This document shows positions 27,861 through 37,094 of a DNA stretch of 64,000 nt, piece by piece. The notes beneath the pieces are model-generated. The model was not told the DNA's origin. It did no database searches and worked only from the letters and a program-made list of their open reading frames with translations. This DNA is from Deltaproteobacteria bacterium (GTDB taxonomy: Bacteria > Myxococcota > Kuafuiibacteriia > Kuafuiibacteriales > Kuafuiibacteriaceae). Position 1 is the first letter of the stretch. Every line of letters starts with the position of its first letter. The stretch lies in contig WYAZ01000073.1 in assembly GCA_011526105.1 (NCBI GenBank), positions 38,763 to 102,762 on the forward strand, written 5' to 3'. The position numbers and the translations under genes were made by a program.

Positions 27861-28745
27861 ATGAAGAAGCTCAGAATCCTCGGTTACGTCGCGTTCTTCT
27901 TCTTCTCGTTTGTGGTGGGGCTCTACCTCACCTTCCCGTGGAGCGTGGCGGAGGAGCGACTGCTCCATCTCGCCTCGCGCGGCAGCTACGTCGTGACCTC
28001 GGAGTCCATGAGCCCGTCTGGGCCGACCAGCTTCCGCTTTCGGAACGTGAGCATCACCCATAAGTCGCACCCCGACATCCCGTTTGTGGTCGATGAGCTC
28101 TGGGTTCGCGCGCACATCCTGCCGCTCATTCGCAAGGGCTTCGGGGTGTCGGTGGAGGCCAAGCTCGCGAAGGGTGAGCTCAGCGCCGTCGTCAAGCAGA
28201 GCACCGACGAGCTTCGCATCGAAGCCGAGGCCGAGAAGCTGCAGCTCGACTTCGCCCCCATCTTGGGCGCGGTGCTCGGGGTGCCGATGGCGGGCCAGCT
28301 GAGCCTCGAAGCCGATCTTTCTCTCGCACGCATCAAGGGCGGCAAGAGTACCGGCCACGTCGCAATCGAGACCAAGGGGCTCACGATCGAGAAGGGGGCA
28401 AAGCTCGGCATGTTCCCGCTACCGATGAACGTGGAGGTGGGAGACCTGAAGCTGGACCTTCCGCTGCAAGACGGAAAGGTAGCGCTCCCCAACACCGACA
28501 TCAAGGGTACCGATCTCGAGGCCAAGCTCGAGGGCACGATCAACGTCGAGGTGCCGCTCGAGACCACGAACCTCAACGCCACCGTCGGGCTCATGCCGAC
28601 GCAGAAGTTCTTGGCCGCCAATCAACTCATCGGCCCTCTGCTCAACAACTTCAGCGCGTACAAGTCGGGCGACGGCTTCTATCGAATGGCGCTCAAAGGC
28701 AACATTCTGAGGCCCATCGTGTCGCCGGTTCGCGCGGGGCGCTGA
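27861..28745 (+). CDS. gspN: Type II secretion protein GspN
   Basis: This is a 294-residue protein with one N-terminal membrane helix (GYVAFFFFSFVVGLYLTFPW) and a periplasmic region of repeated beta-strands. These include LSLEADLSLARIKGGKST, VGDLKLDLPLQDGKVALP and TDLEAKLEGTINVEVPLE, which resemble AsmA/GspN-type sheets. GspN is optional in T2SS operons and its job is unclear. It starts 1 bp after the gspM stop and ends the secretion genes. ilvC follows after only 9 bp. Confidence 0.85.
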   Translation: MKKLRILGYVAFFFFSFVVGLYLTFPWSVAEERLLHLASRGSYVVTSESMSPSGPTSFRFRNVSITHKSHPDIPFVVDELWVRAHILPLIRKGFGVSVEAKLAKGELSAVVKQSTDELRIEAEAEKLQLDFAPILGAVLGVPMAGQLSLEADLSLARIKGGKSTGHVAIETKGLTIEKGAKLGMFPLPMNVEVGDLKLDLPLQDGKVALPNTDIKGTDLEAKLEGTINVEVPLETTNLNATVGLMPTQKFLAANQLIGPLLNNFSAYKSGDGFYRMALKGNILRPIVSPVRAGR

Positions 28746-28754
28746 GGCGGCAGC

Positions 28755-29759
28755 ATGCTGAAGGCCTGGCCAGCAGAGGACATCGACGCGGAACTCATCC
28801 GAAAGGGGCCGGTCGCCATCGTGGGGTATGGCAATCAGGGGCGAGCGCATGCGCTGAACCTTCGGGACTCGGGCGCGTCCGTGCTCGTGGGGGCGCGCGA
28901 GGGCGGCACCTCCAGCGCTCGCGCAAAGGCGGACGGCTTCGAGGTACTCGCGGTAGGCGAGGCCACCCGCGCTTCGTCCGTGATCATGCTCGTCACCCCG
29001 GACGAGACCCATCGGCACTTGTTCGAGTCGAGCTTGCTGCCGGCGCTTCAGCCCAAAAAGACGTTGGCCTTCGCCCACGGCTTCTCGGTTCACTTCAAAG
29101 AGGTCACGCCTCCGGCCGGGGTGGACGTGGTGCTCGTGGCGCCCACAGGCCCAGGCACCAAGCTGCGATCGCTCTACCTCCAAGGACAAGGCCTGCCTTG
29201 CCTCGTCGCGGTGGCGCAGGACGCGTCGGGGGGAGCGCTCGGCACCGCCTTGTCTTATGCCCACGCCCTCGGCGCGAGCCGAGCGCGTATCCTCGAGACC
29301 ACGTTTGCCGCCGAAACGGAGACGGACCTCTTCGGGGAGCAGGTCGTGGTCTGCGGCGGACTCTCGCACCTCGTCACTGCCGCGTTCGAGACCTTGGTGG
29401 CCGCAGGTTACCCAGAGGAGCTCGCGTACTTCGAGTGTGTGCATCAGGTGGAGCTGTTGGCCGGCCTCATCCAGAGAAAGGGCGTTGCGGGCATGCGCCA
29501 GGCCATCTCGGGCACCGCGAGATACGGAGACCTCACGCGAGGCCCTCGGGTCATCGATGAACACACGAGGGCCGCGATGGAAGCGATTCTGCGAGAGATT
29601 CAGAGCGGCGACTTCGCAAAGGAGTGGATGGGCGAGAGCCGAGCGGGCGGGAAGAAACTCGAGCGCCTCACGCGCGCCGCGGCCGGACATCCCATGGAGG
29701 ATGTGGGCCGCAGGCTGCGGGCGCTGATGCCTTGGATCGACCCGGAGAGCTCGGGCTAG
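28755..29759 (+). CDS. ilvC: Ketol-acid reductoisomerase (class I KARI)
   Basis: This is a 334-residue NADPH enzyme of valine, leucine and isoleucine synthesis. The cofactor loop is GPVAIVGYGNQGRAHALNL, with LVGAREGGTSSARA at the specificity loop. Active-site motifs include LAFAHGFSVHF and the acidic TFAAETETDLFGEQ (Asp and Glu for two Mg ions). The C-terminal knot domain has YFECVHQVELLAGLIQRKGV and GTARYGD. Length fits the short class I form. Its usual partners ilvB and ilvN are not nearby; instead it follows gspN by 9 bp, so it is probably co-transcribed with the T2SS operon. Its TAG shares bases with the TAG of the convergent gene (CTAG). Confidence 0.93.
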   Translation: MLKAWPAEDIDAELIRKGPVAIVGYGNQGRAHALNLRDSGASVLVGAREGGTSSARAKADGFEVLAVGEATRASSVIMLVTPDETHRHLFESSLLPALQPKKTLAFAHGFSVHFKEVTPPAGVDVVLVAPTGPGTKLRSLYLQGQGLPCLVAVAQDASGGALGTALSYAHALGASRARILETTFAAETETDLFGEQVVVCGGLSHLVTAAFETLVAAGYPEELAYFECVHQVELLAGLIQRKGVAGMRQAISGTARYGDLTRGPRVIDEHTRAAMEAILREIQSGDFAKEWMGESRAGGKKLERLTRAAAGHPMEDVGRRLRALMPWIDPESSG

Positions 29760-30259
29760 GATCCGCGAACGAACAGCACGAGTGGCCTTCCGTCGAGGGC
29801 GCTGCCCACTTCGAGTTCGAGGACCTGACCTTCCTTCTTGTCCAGGCGATTCAGCTCGTAGTCGAGCGCGACCGGGTAGCGCAGACACAGTTCATCACCG
29901 AGGATGGTCTGATGGTCGGCCTCTGCCAAGGTGAGCACCGTGGGCCACACCTTGCTCAAGCTCTCTTTCTGAAGCGGCGTGAGTGAAACCGCGACGAGGA
30001 TGCTCTGGTCGCCGGTGGACAGCAGCCGGGCCGACACCTTCTGAGTGGTGGCGTTCAAAGCCTTCTCCCACTCGACCACCGGGAGTGGCTCCGCCACGTA
30101 CGGTCGGTTCGCCTGTTCTTCGAACTTCTTCGTCACCTCAGGGTCCACCTGAAAGCGGTCCTGCTTGAGCGGCTTTCCTGGCTCTTGACCTCGGGCATCG
30201 CTGAGCCCGATGAGGGCCATGGCTGCGGTCGTCGAAACGAGAAACTTTAGGTTCTTCAT
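29756..30259 (-). CDS. Secreted protein of unknown function, last gene of the minor pilin operon
   Basis: This is a 167-residue protein with an N-terminal signal peptide (MKNLKFLVSTTAAMALIGLS, cleavage near DARGQ). The mature part is soluble and charged, with a helical VTLTPLQKESL-type region (about 95-130) and a short beta-rich end. No family was recognised. It follows pilY1 by 9 bp on the same strand and is probably co-transcribed with pilVWXY1. The position corresponds to small accessory genes such as pilY2 in some pilus clusters, but I see no sequence evidence for that identity. The stop shares the CTAG with ilvC. Confidence 0.7.
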   Translation of the reverse strand: MKNLKFLVSTTAAMALIGLSDARGQEPGKPLKQDRFQVDPEVTKKFEEQANRPYVAEPLPVVEWEKALNATTQKVSARLLSTGDQSILVAVSLTPLQKESLSKVWPTVLTLAEADHQTILGDELCLRYPVALDYELNRLDKKEGQVLELEVGSALDGRPLVLFVRGS

Positions 30260-30268
30260 GAAATCCTC

Positions 30269-33200
30269 CTAGAGGCCCTTCGGCTCGCGCCAGCTAAAGA
30301 TGGAAGGTACGCGGCTCCTGCGGTAGTCAGCGAGCTTCGCGCTCTGCGACGCCCCGAGACTTCCATGGGACACAATCGGAGGCCCATCGGCCGGAGTGAT
30401 AAGGAGTAGATTGCCGCCAATCTCGTCGTTTCCTTCCCACGCGCTCCGCTCCCCAGGCTCCTTCACACCGTTACCGTTTCGGTCGAGGAAGGCCTCCGCC
30501 GAGCAATTGTCGACCACGTACACGCGGTCTTTACCGCGAGCTACCGAGCACTCCGTTGCACTTGTGGTCGGCTCATAGGTCTTGTAGTACGCCAGTCCCT
30601 CGAGGACCAACGGATCACGCAACATGCGCTCGTTGTCGCGAAGCTGGAAGTACCAGCCATGCTTGTTCTGCTTCGATATGCTCTTGGGATCGACCGCCGG
30701 CGTGTTCGTCGCGTCGGCGAGGTGGGTGAGATCCGCCTTGGTCGGCAGCGCCGCCGAATCCCATACCACCCCAACCACGTCACGGCCGTTGGTCAGGCTC
30801 GCGTCTTCGAGCTCATCGAGTGCGGCGGGACGCTGGAGGTTGCCGGTGCCGAAGTACACGCCCACGACTCGCTTCCCCGGGCAGGTGGAGGCCACGATCT
30901 CGAGACGTCGGAAGACCTTCCGAAAGTCCTTCGACTGACCTACGCCGCTCGGGAGCTCGAAGTCCTGATCGCCGGTCTTGAAGGACTTGGTGCCCAGGTT
31001 GCCTTTCCCCTGGCGCTCCTTGATGGTGACCTGGCTTCCAAGTTTGCCCACACTGTTGTTCAGCGCGATCAAACGACGTGCGCTCCAGCTCTTGCCTTCG
31101 GGGTCGGTGCGGTAACCCTTCCAGATCTGGCCACACTCGTCGCCCCAGTAGATGGAATCCGCGATGCCCGCGATGGTGTACACGGCCACGTCGCTCGAGA
31201 TGGGACAAGTCATCTCCTTCAGATCGGAGGCCTTGGAGGCATCCACGCAGATGCCGAGCTTCGACGTGCACTTCCGGGCGAATTGGATGAGCAGACCCGT
31301 TTCGGTCGTGGTCTGCTGGAACGGCCCGGTGCCCGACCACTCGTTGATGTCGACCACGAAGACGCTGGGATAGTGGTCACGGAACTCGCGGGCGTCGGAC
31401 AGCCAAACGTCGATCTGTCCCACGCTGAAGCCACGGTGCTTGGTCTGCTTGCCGTCCGTAATGAGACGAATGTAGAACTCTTTGTCATAGACCCAGTCGG
31501 TCCACTCTTTGCCCACGGCGGTCTTCAGATCCATGATCTGGTTGCCTTGGGAGTCCTCGAGAAAGATCTGATCCTTCGGGTCGATGTCAAAGTTTGAGAA
31601 CTTGAAGCGATACGCCTTGCCGAGGGTTCGCTTGATGGGACCGAACTTCAAGTCCATCGGCGCTGGGTCTGCGTAGCCCTTGCCCTCCCAGTTGCTGCAG
31701 GCCGAGGCCGGGAAGTTGTTCTTCTGTGCCATCGCCGGGCATCCATTGAGCTGAGCCTCGATGTTCATCTTCAGCTTCACCAAGGATTGGCTGGGCTGGG
31801 GCCAGTCGCTGCGGTCGAACTCACCCACGTGTCCGGACGCAAACGCCGCGACGCGCTTTTGGCTTCCGGAGACCCTCATGCGTCCGATCCATGGAGTCGC
31901 AAAAGACCACTCGAGCTCCTGGAAGGCGTTCCCTTCGGTGTAGACGAGCGGGTAGATCGGGTTCTTTCCAGTGTCGAGCTTCCCACTAAACTGGCGCATG
32001 TCGATCTTGTAGAAAGCTGAGCCACCGCGTCCCAGGCCGAAGATGAGTGACGCGTCCTCGTTCACTTGAATGATGCCATCACCGTTCAAGTCGTCGTGGA
32101 AGACGACCAGCCCACCGTCAACGTAGTAGCGGTGCGTGAAGTCTTCGCCCGGCTGATCCCCCACGTCTCGAATCTGGCTGGTGGCGATACCGTTCATGGT
32201 CAAAAACTCGAAGGGCAACAGCGAGCTGGTCTCCTCCCCCGTATAGGTGTCGAAGAAGTGGAGCTGACCGTCGTTCATGCCTACGACGACGAAGCACTTG
32301 CCCGCCCCGGCATCGCATTCACCGTAGCGGAGGATGCCTAGAGGGGAGTGGACCGGGTCCCCGAGCGGCCAGGGCGCCACCGCTTGCGGGTCTCCGTTGG
32401 CCTGAGCGCTGTCGGCGTAGCCGTGGATGAGATTGATGAGGGAGTGGTGCGCGGCGGGCGCCAACATCGTGTCGTCGACCGTCAGCGCGCTACGATGAAC
32501 CGTCACGTACTTCTTGTCGGCCGGGCGCCAGGTGAGGATGTTTCGTGGGTAGAGCGGTGTCTTGGGCGTGTACCCATTCGACGTCAAACGGTCGAGCACG
32601 AGCGCTGCGGTCCCGCCTGTGGTCGCCGCCGTGGTCGTGGTGCCCGTCCAAAGGTCCTTGACCTTCGGGTTGGTGTACAGCGTCTTTCCATCCGGAGCGT
32701 GAAACATGCAGGCCTTGTCGGCCGGGTTGTATTTTCCGTTCGAGAGACGGGCCGGCTCGATGCAGTGCTTCTTGACCGTGCCGTTCCAGCGTCCGGTATT
32801 GGCGGGCCGAAAGGCCGCGGCATAGAGAACGTTGTCGGAGAACATACCCGCCTGGGTCTGGACGGCCGGAGCGGCATAGAACAGACCGGTGCGGGTGGAC
32901 ATGGCCCGCAGAATGTTCTCGAACGCGTTGTCGAGCTGCGCGAAGTCGCTGGCGTAGAAGTAGAGCCCGCCGCCTTCCCTTGCGATGTTCTGAAGGTTCG
33001 TGGGGCTGAAGGAGCCCGCTGGCCCGAAGCCGATGGTGTACGTGCTGATGTTCTGCTCGCCATCGAGGTTACAGAGCAGGTCCTTGTGGGTCCGAATGTA
33101 GTTGGAGCCACGCCAAGGCTGGCTAGCCGTGACCGAACGGCTCTCCAGCGGGTCACCGGGCACCGGACAGTTGAACTTATAAGTTGCGTTCTTTGAGTTT

Positions 33201-33718
33201 GGGTTGCCGTCCGAGAGCAACAGCAAGAAGTTTGGGCGACACTCCATCGTGTTGCTGTTCTTGAAGTGGCTGCCAAAGTACATCGCGTGCTGCTTGATGG
33301 CCTCGCTCATCGGCGTGTCGCCGCTCGCCGGGATGCTGAGGGCGGCCGTCTTCAGCTCGCCCAGGCTCGAATCGAACGGCGCAACCTGCTTCGCCTTGCC
33401 ATTGCCGAAGTGATACATCGAGAAGTTGGCGCGGCTGGCGTAGCGGTCGAGTAAGCCGTCGGAAGGAGTTCGACAGCCCGCGAGGACCGCCTTCATGACG
33501 TGTTGCTTCGTCATGCTCATGCTGCCGCCGTTGTAGAGACCGGCGTACCAGGCGCACTCCGTGAGAACCTTCTCGTTCGTGTAGCCCATGGAGCAGGAAG
33601 AATCGAGGAGAAGGCCGATGTTCGGTTTGATCTCGGAGCTCTTCAGGTGATCCAGGGCGTCCGGCAACGCGCTTGGGCCAACCAGAAAGGCGGAAGAGAG
33701 GACGAGCTGAGTCAACAT
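30269..33718 (-). CDS. pilY1: PilY1-family type IV pilus tip/adhesin protein
   Basis: This is a 1149-residue exported protein. The start is ATG 33718, with GGAGG 5 bases upstream. The N-terminal half holds a von Willebrand factor A domain, with the MIDAS motif DSSCSMG (Asp39, Ser41, Ser43) and LLLLSDGNPNSKN. The C-terminal half is the PilY1 beta-propeller: CFVVVGMNDGQLHFFDTYTG, LIFGLGRGGSAFYKIDM, IYWGDECGQIWK and VVGVYFGTGNLQ. A calcium-type loop DDLNGDGIIQVNED lies near 570 and a second DRNGNGVKEPGE near 1090. PilY1 sits at the pilus tip with the minor pilins and acts in adhesion, retraction control and surface sensing. It follows pilX after a 76-bp gap. Confidence 0.93.
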   Translation of the reverse strand: MLTQLVLSSAFLVGPSALPDALDHLKSSEIKPNIGLLLDSSCSMGYTNEKVLTECAWYAGLYNGGSMSMTKQHVMKAVLAGCRTPSDGLLDRYASRANFSMYHFGNGKAKQVAPFDSSLGELKTAALSIPASGDTPMSEAIKQHAMYFGSHFKNSNTMECRPNFLLLLSDGNPNSKNATYKFNCPVPGDPLESRSVTASQPWRGSNYIRTHKDLLCNLDGEQNISTYTIGFGPAGSFSPTNLQNIAREGGGLYFYASDFAQLDNAFENILRAMSTRTGLFYAAPAVQTQAGMFSDNVLYAAAFRPANTGRWNGTVKKHCIEPARLSNGKYNPADKACMFHAPDGKTLYTNPKVKDLWTGTTTTAATTGGTAALVLDRLTSNGYTPKTPLYPRNILTWRPADKKYVTVHRSALTVDDTMLAPAAHHSLINLIHGYADSAQANGDPQAVAPWPLGDPVHSPLGILRYGECDAGAGKCFVVVGMNDGQLHFFDTYTGEETSSLLPFEFLTMNGIATSQIRDVGDQPGEDFTHRYYVDGGLVVFHDDLNGDGIIQVNEDASLIFGLGRGGSAFYKIDMRQFSGKLDTGKNPIYPLVYTEGNAFQELEWSFATPWIGRMRVSGSQKRVAAFASGHVGEFDRSDWPQPSQSLVKLKMNIEAQLNGCPAMAQKNNFPASACSNWEGKGYADPAPMDLKFGPIKRTLGKAYRFKFSNFDIDPKDQIFLEDSQGNQIMDLKTAVGKEWTDWVYDKEFYIRLITDGKQTKHRGFSVGQIDVWLSDAREFRDHYPSVFVVDINEWSGTGPFQQTTTETGLLIQFARKCTSKLGICVDASKASDLKEMTCPISSDVAVYTIAGIADSIYWGDECGQIWKGYRTDPEGKSWSARRLIALNNSVGKLGSQVTIKERQGKGNLGTKSFKTGDQDFELPSGVGQSKDFRKVFRRLEIVASTCPGKRVVGVYFGTGNLQRPAALDELEDASLTNGRDVVGVVWDSAALPTKADLTHLADATNTPAVDPKSISKQNKHGWYFQLRDNERMLRDPLVLEGLAYYKTYEPTTSATECSVARGKDRVYVVDNCSAEAFLDRNGNGVKEPGERSAWEGNDEIGGNLLLITPADGPPIVSHGSLGASQSAKLADYRRSRVPSIFSWREPKGL

Positions 33719-33794
33719 GACTGCCTCCAATGGGCTGATTCAAATTCAGACAGATAAAGCGGATAACGAAGCATAGAATTTGAGTGTTGTGGGT

Positions 33795-34286
33795 TCATCG
33801 GGCGTGCTTTCTCGGTAGGATTGTGCCCGGCCGATAGGCCATGACCCGGTAGATCTCGACGTCGATGTCCGAGCTCGCGCGTGTGCCCGATCGACCCGTG
33901 GTGTGCAGGCCGTGCACGACCGCCCGCGTGAGCGTGTGGGAGCTCTCGCTGAGCGGGACGATGCGGAGCAGCTCGAAGCGCCCTTCGTAGCGTTCGGGCT
34001 GCACATTGAAGGCGCTGGCCGCAGGTGCGACGTAGTCCTCTCTCAGCGTCGAGTGATTCAGATTCGGCAAATTATCGGGCGTCTCCACGTCGTTCATCAT
34101 CTCGAAAAGGCCACCTACGGCCGCTTCTTTCGCGCGCGTGAATCGGCGCTCCTCGCCCACCATGATGATGTCGAGGTTGACCATGTCGAGCAGGCTCAAG
34201 GCGCCCACCGCCAGCATGGCCACCAACATCATCACGATGAAGAGCGCGAAGCCTTCTCGTCCCTGCCTTGGTCGCCGCCTGCTCAT
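33795..34286 (-). CDS. pilX: PilX-like minor pilin
   Basis: This is a 163-residue protein. The leader MSRRRPRQGREG precedes FALFIVMMLVAMLAVGALSL, with no Glu at +5, as in PilX/GspK-type pilins. The body contains EERRFTRAKEAAVGGLFEMM, the typical helix after the transmembrane segment, then a short beta-rich domain. It is smaller than PilX of Pseudomonas. The ATG overlaps the pilW stop (ATGA). Position between pilW and pilY1 supports the name. Confidence 0.82.
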   Translation of the reverse strand: MSRRRPRQGREGFALFIVMMLVAMLAVGALSLLDMVNLDIIMVGEERRFTRAKEAAVGGLFEMMNDVETPDNLPNLNHSTLREDYVAPAASAFNVQPERYEGRFELLRIVPLSESSHTLTRAVVHGLHTTGRSGTRASSDIDVEIYRVMAYRPGTILPRKHAR

Positions 34287-35344
34287 TGTGTGTCCCCCGC
34301 GGTCAGGAAGCGCACGCGGCCAGAGTTCTTGACCTCGGCCGAGACCCGCATCACGCGGCGCTTGAACTGGTCATCCGTGCCGCACGCCGGGAAGCAGAGC
34401 CCGGGCTCGAGCGCGGCGAGCACGGGGTCGACGATCGCGTCGCTCGTGCTTCGGGAACGGGCGACGAGCTCGAGGTCGATGCGAATCCGGTCGAAGCTCT
34501 CCGGTCGTGCTCCGTTCTCGGTGATGTCGACCCAAGCGCCGTCTACGTTCTGAAAGACGCGCATTTGGATGCTCTCGAAGTTCTCCGCGAGGCGTTGCCC
34601 GCAGGTCGCGTCGAGCGCGGGGCAATCACCCTCGACTCGACGCAGATGCCCCCGGGTGCCATCGCCGGGGTCCGAGGTCTCCACGAAGTAGGTGATGCGG
34701 CGGAAGCCACCGGTCGCGGTGCCGCCCGAGAAGTTGACGTTCGCAACCCCGGCCCCGGACTCGAAGGAGGTGTCGGGCCCAAAGTTGTAGACGACGCAGC
34801 CCGACATGCAGGTGGAGTCGGTGCAGCCTGAATCCACCCCGGCGCTCGTGATCTCGACCGTACGCGCGGCCAGGCCATCTTCGGAGCGAATGAGGACCAG
34901 CTCTTCCGACTCGAAGAGCTGGTTGCCCTCGGGTGACTTGCAGAGCCGGAGCACGCCGGCGGAGCTGTAGCCTTCGATGGTTGCGGAGTTGCCGTTCGCG
35001 TAGAAGATGCCGACGTCGTCCGTGACGCTGGCGCCGGAAGGAAGGTCGATCGCGCGGTTGTTCGACTCGAAGTTGGCCCCGCCGCGCACGAAGGCACCCA
35101 CCTCGAGGCCGGCGAACTCGCCCGCCTCCGAGTAACCCACCCCGGCCCCGGCCAAGCGCAAGTCCTCCGAGATGAGGCTCAGGGCCAAGCGCGTCGATTG
35201 CGTGAGCTGAAGGGTCTGATCCGAAACCCCCATCAGCCGGATCTCGTGACGGACCAGCATGAAGGCGGCCGCCACGAGGAAGCTGCTGATGGCCACCGCG
35301 ACCATGAGCTCAATCAGCGTGAAGCCGCGCGTTCCGCCTCGCAT
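34283..35344 (-). CDS. pilW: PilW-like minor pilin
   Basis: This is a 353-residue prepilin. The leader MRGGTRG precedes FTLIELMVAVAISSFLVAAA, with Glu at +5. The body has PilW features: LTQSTRLALSLISEDLRLAG after the helix, then a long beta-rich domain with four or more cysteines (TDSTCMSGCVVYNFG, DCPALDATCGQ), probably disulfide-bonded. ATG 35344 lies 2 bp after the pilV stop. An upstream in-frame extension runs antisense to nothing useful and overlaps pilV, so it was rejected. Confidence 0.9.
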   Translation of the reverse strand: MRGGTRGFTLIELMVAVAISSFLVAAAFMLVRHEIRLMGVSDQTLQLTQSTRLALSLISEDLRLAGAGVGYSEAGEFAGLEVGAFVRGGANFESNNRAIDLPSGASVTDDVGIFYANGNSATIEGYSSAGVLRLCKSPEGNQLFESEELVLIRSEDGLAARTVEITSAGVDSGCTDSTCMSGCVVYNFGPDTSFESGAGVANVNFSGGTATGGFRRITYFVETSDPGDGTRGHLRRVEGDCPALDATCGQRLAENFESIQMRVFQNVDGAWVDITENGARPESFDRIRIDLELVARSRSTSDAIVDPVLAALEPGLCFPACGTDDQFKRRVMRVSAEVKNSGRVRFLTAGDTQ

Positions 35345-35346
35345 GC

Positions 35347-35925
35347 TCACTCCCCCCCCACGATGAAGCGACGCATCTGAAGCTCTTGAATGCCCCCGTA
35401 GTCCTGCCAGCACACGCTGACCGTCAAGAGGCGTCCGTCGGGTTGGCGGATTGGATCTGGATGAGGCTCGACGACCATGTCCACGCGGTACCGTGGCGCT
35501 TCCGCAGCCCCGCTCACGCGCGGGACACCAGCGCCCTCGATGCGCTGCGTGCACTCGAAGCCGCCCGCGGCGGAGAGGTCGGGCAAGTAGTCGGTCCTGT
35601 CGGCGGTTCGGCAGCCCACTGCCCCCGCGCAGGGAGGGATGTCGCCGGGGCGCATGGTGGCCATCTCTTCGAGCCGCTGCGTGGCGACATCGCTCGCGAC
35701 CGAGAGCATCTCATCCTTCATGAGACCTCTGAGCGACGAGGTGTGGAGGTTGACGAGGCCCACGAGTCCGATGCCGAGGATGACCGCGGAGACCATGACC
35801 TCGATCAGCGTAAAACCGGACGATCCCCTGCGGCGATGGGCACGGGTCACCCGTGGCCGCGGGGGCGAGAGGGACCGGGCGGGGCTGGGTGGCCCGCGGT
35901 CAGACGAATGATTGCTCCGCGTCAT
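35347..35925 (-). CDS. pilV: PilV-like minor pilin
   Basis: This is a 192-residue prepilin with an unusually long basic, Pro-rich leader (about 37 residues). GSSG then precedes FTLIEVMVSAVILGIGLVGL with Glu at +5. NLHTSSLRGLMKDEMLSVAS is the PilV-type start of the globular domain, with four cysteines later. The first gene of pilV-pilW-pilX-pilY1, it primes pilus assembly. GGAGAGG precedes the ATG. The 134-bp region upstream is shared with the divergent PilZ gene and holds a TATATA box on the minus strand but no clear -35. Confidence 0.88.
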   Translation of the reverse strand: MTRSNHSSDRGPPSPARSLSPPRPRVTRAHRRRGSSGFTLIEVMVSAVILGIGLVGLVNLHTSSLRGLMKDEMLSVASDVATQRLEEMATMRPGDIPPCAGAVGCRTADRTDYLPDLSAAGGFECTQRIEGAGVPRVSGAAEAPRYRVDMVVEPHPDPIRQPDGRLLTVSVCWQDYGGIQELQMRRFIVGGE

Positions 35926-36059
35926 GAAGCCTCTCCATGTTGCATGATTGATTCATACGGCTCAATCTGCGATATATACGCAGCTGTCGGTTCTTTGGTG
36001 ACGAAGACGCCCGTCTTGCGACCGGGCCCGAATCCGACGATTTTGGGGCAGGTTGGCGC

Positions 36060-37088
36060 TTGAGCACGGGGCGGAAGCAGAATCTGACACAGACCGGGCC
36101 TGGGAGCGAGCCCCGGAAGAGCCAGGTCGAGACCGATCTCGAGCGGTACATCGCCGACGTCGTCACCGCCGACATCGAAGTCGCGGATCCACCGCCGAGC
36201 TGGTTGAGCAGCGACAGCGAGCTGGAAGCGGCGAGGAGCCTACCCCCCGTCGACGACCTCGTGCTCGACGCCCGGACGTCCTCCGACCAAGAGCTCTTCG
36301 ACTTCCCCGACACCCCCAGCCTCGCGGACGGGGGCGGAGCCTGGGCCCGGACTGCAGACCTGAGGCCCATGGTCGAGCGCCGCCGAAACGAGCGCTACGA
36401 GTTCGACAACTTCGTCGTGCGAGCGGTGCTGCGTGATGCGGCGGGACAAGTGACACGCGCTCGAGTTCGAGACATGGCCTCCGGCGGCTTGTTCGTGGAG
36501 ACGAACACGCCCTTTCCTTTTAAAAGCGACGTCTTCGTCGAGGTGAAGCTGCAGGGAGGACGTGCGCTCACCGTCGCCGGGCGTGTGGTGTTCCAGCCAG
36601 AGTCGGGCATGGCGGTTCGGCTCAAGACCGACGTTCAGACGCGGGCTTTCTTGCTAGCCTTCGTCGACGAGATCGTAGACCCGAACTGCGATGAGTCCCG
36701 CCGAGAGCTCACGATCGTTCAACAGCACAACCCGGAGGCGGACAATGAGCGGGTCGTCGACATGGCGGCACTCAGCCAATCGTGGAATCGTGTCCTAAGG
36801 CACCTCGATGACGAGGCCGTGCACCAGGCCTTCATCCAGAAGTGCCTCTCCTCGGCGCGTCTCGATTATGCGCTCGAGCAATACCGAAAGCTGCAGGCCG
36901 AGCGGCCGGACGATGAAGAGGTCACGCGGTATCTCACGCAGGTCGGCACCATCCTGAACTTCCAAGCCTTCGGACGCGACGAGAAACGCACACCCCAGAC
37001 CAAGAGCGGGTCCTTGACGACCAAGCTCATGATGATCGCCGTCTTCGCCGTCGCCGCTCTGTGGGCGATCCTGTCGATGAAGAAATAG
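36060..37088 (+). CDS. PilZ-domain protein with C-terminal membrane anchor
   Basis: This is a 342-residue protein starting at a TTG behind GGGGCAGG. Residues 1-100 are acidic and probably disordered. The PilZ domain (about 103-200) has the c-di-GMP motif RRRNERYEF (RxxxR) followed by VRDMASGGLFVETNTPFPF. The second motif, normally D/N-x-S-x-x-G, reads DMASGG, with Ala at the Ser position. A helical region with a TPR-like pair (YALEQYRKLQAERPDDEEV) follows, then a single C-terminal helix (TTKLMMIAVFAVAALWAILS) for tail anchoring. It is divergent from the minor pilin operon, so a role in pilus control by c-di-GMP is plausible but inferred. Confidence 0.85.
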   Translation: MSTGRKQNLTQTGPGSEPRKSQVETDLERYIADVVTADIEVADPPPSWLSSDSELEAARSLPPVDDLVLDARTSSDQELFDFPDTPSLADGGGAWARTADLRPMVERRRNERYEFDNFVVRAVLRDAAGQVTRARVRDMASGGLFVETNTPFPFKSDVFVEVKLQGGRALTVAGRVVFQPESGMAVRLKTDVQTRAFLLAFVDEIVDPNCDESRRELTIVQQHNPEADNERVVDMAALSQSWNRVLRHLDDEAVHQAFIQKCLSSARLDYALEQYRKLQAERPDDEEVTRYLTQVGTILNFQAFGRDEKRTPQTKSGSLTTKLMMIAVFAVAALWAILSMKK

Positions 37089-37094
37089 CCGCGT

